The notes under the pieces were generated by a model. That model was not told the origin of the DNA, made no database searches, and was given only the letters and a program-made list of their open reading frames with translations. The position numbers and the translations under genes are program-made. A stretch of 35,089 nt of DNA from an uncultured Verrucomicrobiota bacterium. Lineage in GTDB: Bacteria; Verrucomicrobiota; Verrucomicrobiia; Limisphaerales; UBA9464. This document shows positions 24,424-32,706 of the stretch, in pieces (the first letter of the stretch is position 1; every line of letters starts with the position of its first letter). Where the stretch lies: assembly GCA_903854475.1 (NCBI GenBank), contig CAINWP010000127.1:1-35089 (forward strand). Direction: 5' to 3'.

Positions 24424-25680
24424 TTAGAGAGCGGTGGTGCCGTTGCAGGTAAAGTCGAAGATGTCGAAGTTCCGAGGGTCACCCAGAGCTCGGGCCGCGT
24501 ATTCAGGACGCAGCGGGTGGCTGAAGATGAAGGGGACGAGCTCTTCGTATCGTCCGCCGTGCGAGCGGAGACCGCCCTCGATGGCCTTCAGGTCATGGTA
24601 GGCGGGGGTCCGACCAATCACCGCATCTCGGCCGGAGCAGACGACCAAGTCGCCCATGCGGTCGGCGGGCAGTTCCATCCGCCGAGCCGCCTGATCGCGG
24701 GGCAGCACCTCGGTGATCCCGGGCAAAGTAGCCACGAAGTCGAGGACCTCAGCCAAGGAGACCGACCGGTCGGTCGGCAGGTGAACTTGAGCGAAGGAGC
24801 CTAAGGCTCCGTGATGGACGACGTAGGGGTCCGTGATCGGCAGGATGACCCGGAAGCCCTCTCCCCAGCGCGCGTTGAGTTCCGACTCCAGATAGACCAC
24901 GTTGGGTGTCCCGTCGGCTCGCTGCTTGGAGTTCATGCCGTGATCGGCGGTGATCCCCACCACGGCTCCGAGCGAGAGCAATTGTCCAACCTCCGCGTCG
25001 ATGCTTGCGTAGAACGCGAGGGCCTCGGGTGCATCCGGCACGTACTTGTGCTGCATGAAATCAGTGGTGCTGAGGTAGAGAAAATCGGCTCGGCCGGCCC
25101 GAAGCAATTGCACTCCCGCCCTCAGGACGTACAACGAGGCGTCGCCCGAATAAATGGCTGGGGTTGGGCCGGACAGCGTTTCCACACTCTCGATGCCGTG
25201 GGTGGTCATCGCAGCGTCGCGCGCCTTTTCGGAGGAAAAAGCGATGCCGCCCTTGCTGATCAAGCCGCTGGCGAAGATGTCTCGGAGTTTTTCTTTCGCC
25301 GTGACCACCGCCACCTTGCGCCCGGCGGATTGGGCGGCAGGGAACAACGTGGGCACCCGGAGAAAGCTCGACGAGTTCATCATCACTTCCTGCCCGATCG
25401 AGGGGTCGTAGAAGAAATTGCCGCCGATCCCATGGACTGCCGGAGGCACCCCCGTGACGATCGAGCTATTATTGACGTTGGTGAAGGTGGGCATGGCGGC
25501 CCGAGCCGACCCCCGCCACCCCTGGATGGCCAATCGCTGGACATGAGGCATTAAACCGCGGGCTATCGCAGCATCCAGGTAGGCATCGGCAGAACCGTCG
25601 AGGCACAGCACCGCCACGGGTTGGGCCGGGGGGGTATAAGTGCGTCCATTGACGGTGAAGGAATGGGCGGTCGGATTCAT
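24424..25680 (-). CDS. phnA: Phosphonoacetate hydrolase (alkaline phosphatase superfamily)
   Basis: This is a 418-residue metal-dependent hydrolase that splits phosphonoacetate into acetate and phosphate. The active-site set of the PhnA family is visible in order: Asp28 (LCLDGS), the nucleophile Thr67 (PTFTNVNNSSIVTG), Lys129 and Lys131 (TAKEKL), Asp207 and His211 (TTDFMQHKY), Asp246-His247 (TADHGM), and His374 (RSHGGRYEE). These are the two-zinc ligands and substrate lysines known from the Sinorhizobium enzyme. The FTNxNNxSIVTG block separates it from plain nucleotide pyrophosphatases of the same superfamily. ATG 25680 is preceded on its strand by GAAGGGG, a good ribosome site. It is the first gene of the operon. 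The name phnA here means the hydrolase, not the unrelated E. coli zinc-ribbon PhnA. Confidence 0.9.
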   Translation of the reverse strand: MNPTAHSFTVNGRTYTPPAQPVAVLCLDGSADAYLDAAIARGLMPHVQRLAIQGWRGSARAAMPTFTNVNNSSIVTGVPPAVHGIGGNFFYDPSIGQEVMMNSSSFLRVPTLFPAAQSAGRKVAVVTAKEKLRDIFASGLISKGGIAFSSEKARDAAMTTHGIESVETLSGPTPAIYSGDASLYVLRAGVQLLRAGRADFLYLSTTDFMQHKYVPDAPEALAFYASIDAEVGQLLSLGAVVGITADHGMNSKQRADGTPNVVYLESELNARWGEGFRVILPITDPYVVHHGALGSFAQVHLPTDRSVSLAEVLDFVATLPGITEVLPRDQAARRMELPADRMGDLVVCSGRDAVIGRTPAYHDLKAIEGGLRSHGGRYEELVPFIFSHPLRPEYAARALGDPRNFDIFDFTCNGTTAL

Positions 25681-25826
25681 TGTGCCCCTTCAGTATGCCT
25701 TCAGTGGATCCAAGAGGGAATCCGAGAAGCTGTTCCGATTCTGCGGCGGATCGATCTATAGAAGTTTGGAGGTCCAGAAGTTGGGATATTCTTGTCGATG
25801 CGGAATGGTGAGAACACTGTGAACCC

Positions 25827-26750
25827 ATGCTCGCTGCGTTGGAACTCCGACATGTTTCAAAGTCTTTCGGGCGTTTCCACGCGGTCCAAGACCTCTCCCT
25901 GTCGGTTCCCGCGGGCTCGGTTTATGGTTTTTTGGGGCCTAATGGGGCAGGGAAGACCACCAGCCTGAGAATCATCTTGGGCATGCTCTCACCCGACTCT
26001 GGTGAACTGTCGGTGCTCGGATCTCCCTCGGCGATGTCGGTTCGCAATCGGGTGGGCTATTTGCCTGAAGAAAAGGGTCTGTACTCCAAGATGACGGCTG
26101 CCTCTGTCATCGCTTACTTCGCAACGCTCAAAGGCCTTTCCAGCACCCGGGCTAACCAGCGAGCCCGAGAGTTGTTGGGGCGATACGGCCTTGGAGCCTT
26201 CGCCGACAAGAAAGTGGAGACCTTGTCCAAGGGCATGGGACAGAAAGTTCAGGTGCTTGCGTCCATTGCCCACGATCCCGAACTAGTCCTCTTAGATGAG
26301 CCGTTTTCCGGCCTTGATCCGGTCAATCAGGAGGTCTTGGAGGAAATCCTGGTCGATCTCAAGGCCCGGGGTTGCACGATTCTCTTTTCCACTCATGTCA
26401 TGTCCCATGTTGAGCGTCTTTGTGATCGATTAATCATCCTTGGCGGTGGGCGCGGGCTCTTCGAGGGCACCGTATCCGAGGCTCGTTCCCTGTTGCCTAT
26501 TCGGATCACTCTAGAGACTGCGGAGGCCTCGCCCCTGCTGGAAATCCTTCCTGGCGTGCGCTCGATGGAGGCCCAAAGCAGCAACCGGTGGCGATTGGAG
26601 CTCGAACCCGGGGCGTCTGCCTCGGCGGTGTTGGAGTCCTGCTTCGAACGATCGCTGCGATTGCGGCGTTTCGATGTTCAGGATCCGGATCTCCACGAAG
26701 TCTTCGTCCATTTGGTGGGTCCGAGTGCTCGGGAGACCGCTTTGCGATGA
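25827..26750 (+). CDS. ABC transporter ATP-binding protein (NatA-like)
   Basis: This is a 307-residue ABC ATPase. Walker A is GPNGAGKTTSLRI, near residue 40. The signature is LSKGMGQKVQV, an unusual LSKGM form common in NatA-type exporters rather than LSGGQ. Walker B is LVLLDEPFSGLDPVN, and the switch His is in FSTHVMSHVERL. The 80-residue C-terminal extension (from about 215) matches the DUF4162 domain of NatA/CcmA-like exporters. It starts at ATG 25827, and its stop overlaps the permease start by four bases (ATGA). Together they form an exporter; NatAB exports sodium in Bacillus, but the substrate here cannot be read from sequence. Confidence 0.93.
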   Translation: MLAALELRHVSKSFGRFHAVQDLSLSVPAGSVYGFLGPNGAGKTTSLRIILGMLSPDSGELSVLGSPSAMSVRNRVGYLPEEKGLYSKMTAASVIAYFATLKGLSSTRANQRARELLGRYGLGAFADKKVETLSKGMGQKVQVLASIAHDPELVLLDEPFSGLDPVNQEVLEEILVDLKARGCTILFSTHVMSHVERLCDRLIILGGGRGLFEGTVSEARSLLPIRITLETAEASPLLEILPGVRSMEAQSSNRWRLELEPGASASAVLESCFERSLRLRRFDVQDPDLHEVFVHLVGPSARETALR

Positions 26751-28267
26751 GAAACGCTCTGTTGATTGCAGTTCGTGAATTCCTCGATAACACCCAGACC
26801 CGGGGTTTCTGGTTTGGAATCCTCTTGGTTCCGTTGCTCTGGTTGGTCGCTTCCCAGGTGCCGCTGATCCTAGCTCGCAAAGGGACTCCCACCCGCCATG
26901 TCGCCCTCATCGATACGACGGCCGGCGAGCGCTTGTTTGATGTGGTTCTCGACCAACTGAAGACGGCTGAATCTCGTCGTGAATTATTTCACTTTCGCGA
27001 ATGGGCCGCTTCAAGGCTAAAGCCGGGTCAGGCCCTTCCGGCGGTGGATAAACAACCTCAGGCGTGGTCGAGGTTGCAGGAAGATTTGGGGCCGCTGATG
27101 AAAGCCGACGCAGGCCAGTTCGCGCCTCCAGCCCCGCTCAATCGTCTGATAGCACTGCCCGCAGAGTTGCAGTGGCGGGGTGATCTTTCCGAGTTTGAGG
27201 GCCGCCTTCGGGACTGGATGAGGGCAGGACGCCTTTTCAAGCCGGTGGGAGTCGACGAAGAAGTACCGCTCTTCGCCGTCGCCATCCTGCAGGACGGACT
27301 CACCTCCAATGCACCGCCGATCCTGAGATTTTGGTCCGTCAATCAGGCCGATACTCAGTTGCAGGACCGTCTTGTTGACGCCCTTTCGAGAAATTTTCGA
27401 AGCCGCGAGTACTCCCGCTTGGGGATGGACTCATCGAGCATCGCCCGAGTGGAGGGCTCGCAGGCGCAGTTGATGAGTTTTAATCCCCGCAAAGCTGAAG
27501 GCGAGGAGCAGGTGGGAGTGGCGGATTTGCTCAGGCAATGGGCTCCCAGCGCATTCGTGTACCTGCTGTGGATCGCCGTGTTCAGCATCTCCCAGATGCT
27601 GCTCAATTCACTGATCGAGGAACGCTCTAACCGGATCTTGGAAGTGTTGCTCTCCTCGGTGACGCCGCTCGAATTGATGACTGGAAAGTTAGTGGGTGTG
27701 GCCGCCGTCGGCGCCGTGATGACCCTGGGTTGGATCGGGTCGCTGGTCTTGATGACCTTTTGGACCCTCCACACGGCAGGGGCTGCGGCTATGGCGGCGG
27801 ATTCCATTGCTCACCGCTTACCTCTGGAGTTGGCCACCTTGTTGCTAGATTCCTGGCTGCTGCCCGCGTTCGTTCTCTATTTTCTGCTCGGCTATCTTTT
27901 CTATGCCGCGGTGATTTTGGCTTTAGGCAGCACCTGCAACAACCTAAAGGAGGCTCAGAATTTCACCGGAGTCATCGCCTTGCTCATGATGGTCCCTTTG
28001 GTTTCGATCACCTTTATTCCCAAGGATCCCAATGGCCCGGTGGCGACGGTGTTGTCCTGGATACCGCCCTACACACCGTTCGTGATGATGAACCGTGTGG
28101 CGGCCAATCCTCCACTGCGGGAAGTGATTGGGACCTTGGTTCTGCTCCTGCTGTCCGATGTGGCTGTCCTGTGGGGCTGCGCTCGCATCTTTAAGACGGC
28201 TGTGTTGCGGACCGGGCAGCCGGCCTCTCTGGTGCAACTGGCCCGATGGGTCTTAGGCCGGGACTAG
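26747..28267 (+). CDS. ABC-2 type transporter permease (NatB-like)
   Basis: This 506-residue membrane protein has the ABC-2 permease layout. There is one helix near residues 18-40 (WFGILLVPLLWLVASQVPLI), a large extracytoplasmic domain of about 230 residues, and a cluster of five to six helices from about residue 268 to the end. The stretch LLNSLIEERSNRILEVLLSS, then TPLELMTGKLVGVAAVG, is the conserved coupling region of NatB/ABC2_membrane_3 proteins. ATG 26747 overlaps the ATPase stop; the frame is open upstream, but that part is antisense-frame noise inside the ATPase gene. Its partner is the preceding ATPase. Nothing here identifies the cargo. Confidence 0.92.
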   Translation: MRNALLIAVREFLDNTQTRGFWFGILLVPLLWLVASQVPLILARKGTPTRHVALIDTTAGERLFDVVLDQLKTAESRRELFHFREWAASRLKPGQALPAVDKQPQAWSRLQEDLGPLMKADAGQFAPPAPLNRLIALPAELQWRGDLSEFEGRLRDWMRAGRLFKPVGVDEEVPLFAVAILQDGLTSNAPPILRFWSVNQADTQLQDRLVDALSRNFRSREYSRLGMDSSSIARVEGSQAQLMSFNPRKAEGEEQVGVADLLRQWAPSAFVYLLWIAVFSISQMLLNSLIEERSNRILEVLLSSVTPLELMTGKLVGVAAVGAVMTLGWIGSLVLMTFWTLHTAGAAAMAADSIAHRLPLELATLLLDSWLLPAFVLYFLLGYLFYAAVILALGSTCNNLKEAQNFTGVIALLMMVPLVSITFIPKDPNGPVATVLSWIPPYTPFVMMNRVAANPPLREVIGTLVLLLLSDVAVLWGCARIFKTAVLRTGQPASLVQLARWVLGRD

Positions 28268-28320
28268 TTTTTGGGGGCTGCGACGAATTCCTTAGCCGGG
28301 CTTCGCGCGTTGGGTGTTTC

Positions 28321-28365
28321 AGAAAAGCAAACCGGCGACTTCCTCAGGGAGTAGAAGTCGCCGGT
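28321..28365 (-). terminator. Rho-independent terminator of the EF-hand gene
   Basis: A perfect 11-bp stem (arms 28331-28341 and 28355-28365, ACCGGCGACTT / AAGTCGCCGGT) with a 13-base loop is followed, reading on the minus strand, by TTGCTTTTCT. It lies 22 bases past the EF-hand stop codon. On the plus strand no T-run follows, so it mainly serves the minus-strand gene, though the stem may also stop transcription from the permease side. Confidence 0.88.
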
Positions 28366-28387
28366 GTGGAGTCGCTCGGTGAGGAGG

Positions 28388-28768
28388 TTACTGTTTTTCA
28401 GGACGCGACGGACGCCCCTCGCCTTGCGGGCGACCTTCCCGATCGGGTCCACCAGGTCCACCAGGTCCACCAGGTCCACGCCCACCCGGCGGGCGAGCCG
28501 GTCGGAGTTCTTCTTGGGTGAGCTTGCCGTCACCGTTCTTGTCGAGTTTTAGGAGAGCGGTCGCGGCATTCTTGATTTCGTCGGCATCCAGAATGCCGTC
28601 ATGATTCTTATCGAGGGCTTCCATCAATGGGGAGGCCATCCGCGGCCGTCCGCCAGGACCGTCAGCACCGCCAGGAGGCTGGGGGCGATCCTCATTTTGG
28701 GCGATCGCGGTGAGGGTTGCGCCAGCTAGGGCCAGTGCCAGTAAGGTGCAATTCAGTGTTTTCATCAT
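28388..28768 (-). CDS. Secreted EF-hand calcium-binding protein with Gly/Pro-rich tail
   Basis: This small precursor has 126 residues. The N-terminal signal peptide (MMKTLNCTLLALALAGATLT, with cleavage likely after AIAQ) is followed by a Gly/Pro linker and two canonical EF-hand loops. The loops are DKNHDGILDADE (residues 53-64) and DKNGDGKLTQEE (76-87), both with Asp at loop positions 1 and 5 (Asn at 3), Gly at 6 and Glu at 12. The tail is (Gly-Gly-Pro)n with Arg and Glu. The protein should bind calcium outside the cytoplasm; a role as sensor partner or buffer is inferred. ATG 28768 or 28765 starts the protein; longer frames upstream run into the intergenic region. It diverges from a response regulator gene 201 bases away. 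Its Gly/Pro tail is echoed by a similar stretch in the adjacent sensor kinase. Confidence 0.88.
   Translation of the reverse strand: MMKTLNCTLLALALAGATLTAIAQNEDRPQPPGGADGPGGRPRMASPLMEALDKNHDGILDADEIKNAATALLKLDKNGDGKLTQEELRPARPPGGRGPGGPGGPGGPDREGRPQGEGRPSRPEKQ
28446..28480 (-). repeat. 9-bp tandem repeat encoding Gly-Gly-Pro
   Basis: GGTCCACCA on the plus strand is repeated three times perfectly, followed by a partial fourth copy. On the coding (minus) strand it encodes the GGP tail of the EF-hand protein. It is a slippage-prone tract that could change tail length in steps of three residues. Confidence 0.92.
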
Positions 28769-28823
28769 GTATGGATAGTGTGAGTTGTTGGAGTGGACGC
28801 TTGGCGAACCCTCGCCATGTCGT

Positions 28824-28853
28824 TCTATAAACATAAGACGCCACTTCTGTAAT
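28824..28853 (-). promoter_or_regulatory. Possible sigma-70 promoter of the EF-hand gene
   Basis: Reading on the minus strand, ATTACA (28853-28848) and TATAGA (28829-28824) are separated by 18 bases. Each matches 4 of 6 consensus bases. Transcription would start near 28817, about 50 bases before the ATG. The match is modest but the spacing and position suit the divergent arrangement. Confidence 0.3.
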
Positions 28854-28969
28854 GAAATGATGTGTCTCGCAGGGAAAATTGTTAAGCAGGGGTAAATATG
28901 TGTCGGGTTCCTCTCGGCGCCGACTAGGCTGCTGTTCATCAAGACCAATGGGTTGCTCTGGTTTTTCTC

Positions 28970-29713
28970 ATGAAATCCAATCACTCCGACTCCGCATCTC
29001 GGGACACGCTACCCCGCATTTTGGTCATCGATGATGACCGTAAGCTTTGCCGCCTGATTCGTGATTATCTCGCTCCCATGGGATATTCGGTGGAGGTCGT
29101 TCATACAGGTCCTGAAGGGGTAGACCGTGCGGTTGGGGAGCCGTGGCATGCGATCCTCCTCGATCTTATGCTGCCGGGTCTCGACGGATTCGAGGTTCTT
29201 AAACGGATCCGTGCCAAGGTGGACGTGCCTGTGCTGATGCTCACGGCCCGAGGGGACGAAGCCGACCGAATCGTCGGTCTGGAAATGGGAGCCGACGACT
29301 ACCTGCCCAAGACCTTTTCCACCCGCGAACTCCTGGCGAGATTGCGGGCGGTCACTCGACGCACGGTCCGCACCCCGGGGCCTGATTCCACATCGGAGGG
29401 AGAAGTTGTGGTGGGCCCGCTGCGGGTTCGTCCGGCCTCTCGATCTGCCGTTTTGGGCGATATCCCGCTGAGTTTGACCCCTGTGGAGTACGACCTGTTG
29501 GTCTCGCTGGCCAAGGCCCGTGGACGGGTCAAGACCCGAGAGGCGTTGCTCGACGAAATTCGAGAGCGGGACTACGACGTGTTTGACCGCTCCATCGATG
29601 TGCACATCTCGGCCCTGCGCAAAAAACTCAACGACGACCCCAAGCATCCGCGCTTCATCCGCACGCTCCGTTCGGCGGGCTACATGATGGTCGATCCGGA
29701 GGATCCTGAATGA
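28970..29713 (+). CDS. OmpR/CpxR-type response regulator
   Basis: This is a 247-residue two-component regulator. The receiver domain has the acidic pair in VIDDDRK (Asp21-22), the phosphoacceptor Asp65 in LLDLMLPG, Thr92, and Lys114 in DDYLPKTF. The residue after this Lys is Thr instead of the usual Pro. The C-terminal winged helix of the OmpR/PhoB family begins near residue 145 and has LTPVEYDLLVSLAKARGRV, then VDVHISALRKKL-type recognition (here IDVHISALRKKL) and IRTLRSAGYMM. ATG 28970 gives the receiver a normal N-terminus after a 15-residue lead. The stop overlaps the kinase start by four bases. It diverges from the secreted EF-hand gene, which is a likely target. Confidence 0.95.
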   Translation: MKSNHSDSASRDTLPRILVIDDDRKLCRLIRDYLAPMGYSVEVVHTGPEGVDRAVGEPWHAILLDLMLPGLDGFEVLKRIRAKVDVPVLMLTARGDEADRIVGLEMGADDYLPKTFSTRELLARLRAVTRRTVRTPGPDSTSEGEVVVGPLRVRPASRSAVLGDIPLSLTPVEYDLLVSLAKARGRVKTREALLDEIRERDYDVFDRSIDVHISALRKKLNDDPKHPRFIRTLRSAGYMMVDPEDPE

Positions 29714-31245
29714 CCCTTCGAATTTCACTTTTCAGCCGTATCATTATCTGGCTGCTCCTGAACCTGCTTATTTTGGGGGGCGCTTTTGGGGTCTTCCTGT
29801 GGACCGAGCTCGGTGGGGAATCGCTGCTAGGTCGGGCCGCGGGAGATCGTTCTCAGGCTCCAGTCGGGGCTTTGACGGCCGAATTGCGGGACCGCCCAAT
29901 GGTCGAATGGGAACGGGCGATGGCCCGCTTCGAGGAAGTCTATCCGGTTCGCGTGATGTTATTGCGAGAGGATGGAGTTCTATTTTTGGGTGCCAATTTG
30001 GAGGTGCCAGCTGAGTTGTTGTTGCGTCTCCGCGCATTGGCACCGCCGGGACCTGGTGGGTTTGATGATCGAAGGTCGGGGCCGCCGCCGGGACAGCCTC
30101 CCGAAGATCATTTCGAGCCGGGCCCGATGGGTGCTCCCGGGCCGCCACCTCCGCGATCGGGGCCGCGGTCCTCGATGGGGGGACCACGGGTTTTTCTTAG
30201 AGCCGGTAGTCCAGCGAAGTATTGGTTGGTCCATGGTAATCCGATCCGTGGACCCGGTCTTCCGCGAGGCGTGCGCATGGCGTTGGTCTCGGATACCTTG
30301 TCGGCAGGTGGTTTATTCTTTGATGTCCAATCCTGGTTCTGGGCAGCCACGGCGGTGATCGCTGTCTCGGTGCTTTGGTGGTTGCCGTTCGTGCGAGGAA
30401 TCACCCGATCCGTCTCTCAAATCTCGGCCGCCACCGAGCGGATCGCCGAGGGGCGTTTCAATATTGTGGTGCCCGAAGAGCGCGGAGACGAGTTGGGTCG
30501 CTTAGGCGGTGCGATCAATCGCATGTCTGCTCGATTGGAAGGCTTGGTGACCGGGCAGAAGCGATTTCTGGGAGATGTCGCCCACGAGTTGTGCTCGCCA
30601 CTGGCCCGAATGGAAATGGCACTCGGGATCTTAGAGCAGCGGACTGATCACGACGTCCGTTGCTATGTGGACGACGTGCGTGAAGAGGTTCGACACATGT
30701 CCACCTTGGTGAATGAACTTCTGCAGTTTTCCAAGGCGGCACTGAAACCCGCCGACGCGGAAATGACGTCACTTCCTCTGGCCGAAATGACCCGCCGGGT
30801 GGTGGCTCGGGAGATGCCCGAGGCGCTCAATCTCACTGTGCAGGTGCCTGAGGAGTTGCAGGCTATGGGTCATCCGGAACTCGTGGAGCGAGCCATGGGG
30901 AATCTCGTGCGAAATGCCCGTAATCATGCTGCCGCCCACGGTCCTATTCGGATCGAAGCCTTTTCTTCGGGCTCGCACCAGGTGCTCTGGCGAGTCGTTG
31001 ATTCTGGCCCGGGCGTGTCTGAATCCGAATTGGGCCGATTGGGCGAACCGTTTTATCGGCCTGATCAGTCCCGTTCGAGCGATACCGGAGGCACAGGTCT
31101 GGGTTTGGCCATCGTGAAGACGTGCATGGTCGCTTGTCAGGGGCGCCTCGAAATAACCCGAGGCCGAGAACGTGGATTGGTGGCGACTTTGGTCCTTAAA
31201 TCGATCTCCGAGTCGCGATTCACCGAAGCCGCCAACGGCGAATAA
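29710..31245 (+). CDS. Sensor histidine kinase, CpxA-like, with Gly/Pro-rich sensor loop
   Basis: This is a 511-residue membrane kinase. TM1 is at residues 11-31 and TM2 at about 208-228, enclosing a periplasmic domain of about 175 residues. Within it, residues 111-159 are a Gly/Pro-rich loop with several acidic residues and one His (APPGPGGFDDRRSGPPPG and on). A HAMP domain follows (ITRSVSQISAATERIAEGRF). The HisKA box is FLGDVAHELCSPLARMEM with phospho-His292. The HATPase domain has N (GNLVRNARNHAA), G1 (VVDSGPGVSESEL), F and G2 (TGGTGLGLAIVK) boxes. It is the coupled partner of the response regulator through the ATGA overlap. Together they resemble CpxRA of the envelope-stress class; the signal may be linked to the neighbouring EF-hand protein. 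Confidence 0.94.
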   Translation: MTLRISLFSRIIIWLLLNLLILGGAFGVFLWTELGGESLLGRAAGDRSQAPVGALTAELRDRPMVEWERAMARFEEVYPVRVMLLREDGVLFLGANLEVPAELLLRLRALAPPGPGGFDDRRSGPPPGQPPEDHFEPGPMGAPGPPPPRSGPRSSMGGPRVFLRAGSPAKYWLVHGNPIRGPGLPRGVRMALVSDTLSAGGLFFDVQSWFWAATAVIAVSVLWWLPFVRGITRSVSQISAATERIAEGRFNIVVPEERGDELGRLGGAINRMSARLEGLVTGQKRFLGDVAHELCSPLARMEMALGILEQRTDHDVRCYVDDVREEVRHMSTLVNELLQFSKAALKPADAEMTSLPLAEMTRRVVAREMPEALNLTVQVPEELQAMGHPELVERAMGNLVRNARNHAAAHGPIRIEAFSSGSHQVLWRVVDSGPGVSESELGRLGEPFYRPDQSRSSDTGGTGLGLAIVKTCMVACQGRLEITRGRERGLVATLVLKSISESRFTEAANGE

Positions 31246-31287
31246 ACGCTTTCCGCGTTTGCGGTGGGAGGGATTCCGGGTCTATCC

Positions 31288-32685
31288 ATGTCCGCGATGC
31301 GGATCACGAACCTCAATCCAGACAACGACATCGGAGCCAGTGCCTGGATGCTCTCCGTCGATGGGCACCAACTTTTGATGGACGCCGGGACTCACCCGAA
31401 GCGCGAAGGCCTTTCCTCTCTCCCACTGTATGAATCGGTGAAGGATCTCGAGGTTGATGCCATCGCGCTAACCCACTGCCACCATGATCACGTCGGATCG
31501 CTACCGGTGGCCCTTCAGTATTTTCCTCATGCTCGGGTGCTCATGACGGACCTGAGCTACTTCATCGTTGAGCGAGTCCTTCATAATTCGGTCAATGTGA
31601 TGGTTCGCCAGCGCGATGAGTTGGGGATTCGCGAATACCCGCTCTATACGCACGAAGAGGTAGACGATTACGCCCCAGTCTTTCAGGGCTTCGGCTATCG
31701 TCGCGAGATCGAGTGGGCTCAGTTTGCCCGCAGCCAGAGTGTCTCTCCGGGGCGCCGGCATGGTCCATCTTTAGAATTCTTCGACGCGGGTCATGCCTTG
31801 GGCTCGGCGGGTGTTCTGGTGCGGGGTCGCAAGCAAAGTCTTTTTTATTCGGGCGATGTCTGTTTTCACGACCAGACCCTTCTCCGCGCTGCGGATTTCG
31901 AGGGGGTACGCGCCGATGTGTTGGTGATGGAAACAACTCGAGGGGCTCGTCAATTGCCTCCGAATTTCAGTCGCGATCAAGAACTGGAGCGTTTGGCCGA
32001 GGGCATTAACCGGGTCTTGGCCCGCAAGGGTACCGTTCTTATTCCGGCCTTCGCGCTGGGTCGAACCCAGGAGATCCTTGCCTACCTTGCCTTGCTCATG
32101 CGGGCGGGAAAACTTCGGGAACAACCGGTCTACATCGGAGGGCTCGGACGGGTCTTCACCGAGATTTACGATCTCCAGTCGAACCGGACCAATCGGCACC
32201 ATCCGAATCTCAAGCTCACCAATGCGCTGAACATCCAGGTGGTTTCCACCAACGAAATCGAATCGATGTCGCTACGCGGCGGCAGGATTTTCGTCATGAC
32301 TGCCGGTATGATGAGCGAAAACACCGGAGCCCATGCCTTGGCTGCTCGCATTGTGGGCGAGGAGCGGCATGGTATTTTCTTTGTCGGCTACGCGGATTCG
32401 GAGACCCCGGGCGGCCGTCTTAAGGTGGCCAAGCCTGGTGAGCGGTTTCATTTCAGCCCTTCTGTTGGAAAGTTGAATCGGAACTGCGAGGTCTTCGACT
32501 TCGATCTGACCGCGCACGCCCATCGTGATGACCTTATGAATATGGTTTCCGAGATAAACCCCCGAGTGGTGGTCCTGGGTCACGGAGATACCCAAGCTAA
32601 GGGTTGGATTTGTGAGCAAATCCAAACGCGCCATCCCAAAATTCAGGTGCTGCAACCAGCACCGGGCGAAGCCTTGGAAGTGTAA
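31288..32685 (+). CDS. MBL-fold beta-CASP nuclease (RNA-processing type)
   Basis: This 465-residue metallo-beta-lactamase protein has an inserted beta-CASP domain, as in RNase J and archaeal/eukaryotic CPSF-like nucleases. The MBL motifs are in order: Asp32 (LMDAG), HxHxDH as THCHHDHVGSLP (His63, His65, Asp67, His68), His169 (GHALGSAG), and Asp190 (YSGDV). The beta-CASP motifs are the acidic METTRG (motif A), GTVLIPAFALGRTQEIL (motif B), and LTAHAHRDDL with a final His in LGHGD (motif C). There is no KH domain and no RNase J C-terminal domain. It is probably a zinc-dependent ribonuclease. The start is placed at ATG 31288, with GGGAGGG upstream; GTG 31264 and ATG 31297 are alternatives. It probably forms a short operon with the next gene, 21 bases on. 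Confidence 0.9.
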   Translation: MSAMRITNLNPDNDIGASAWMLSVDGHQLLMDAGTHPKREGLSSLPLYESVKDLEVDAIALTHCHHDHVGSLPVALQYFPHARVLMTDLSYFIVERVLHNSVNVMVRQRDELGIREYPLYTHEEVDDYAPVFQGFGYRREIEWAQFARSQSVSPGRRHGPSLEFFDAGHALGSAGVLVRGRKQSLFYSGDVCFHDQTLLRAADFEGVRADVLVMETTRGARQLPPNFSRDQELERLAEGINRVLARKGTVLIPAFALGRTQEILAYLALLMRAGKLREQPVYIGGLGRVFTEIYDLQSNRTNRHHPNLKLTNALNIQVVSTNEIESMSLRGGRIFVMTAGMMSENTGAHALAARIVGEERHGIFFVGYADSETPGGRLKVAKPGERFHFSPSVGKLNRNCEVFDFDLTAHAHRDDLMNMVSEINPRVVVLGHGDTQAKGWICEQIQTRHPKIQVLQPAPGEALEV

Positions 32686-32706
32686 GTCGAGAAGTGGAGT
32701 TGCATC

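Noticed and set aside
28446..28480. Intergenic tandem repeat
   Set aside because: It lies inside the EF-hand gene on the minus strand and simply encodes its Gly-Gly-Pro tail.
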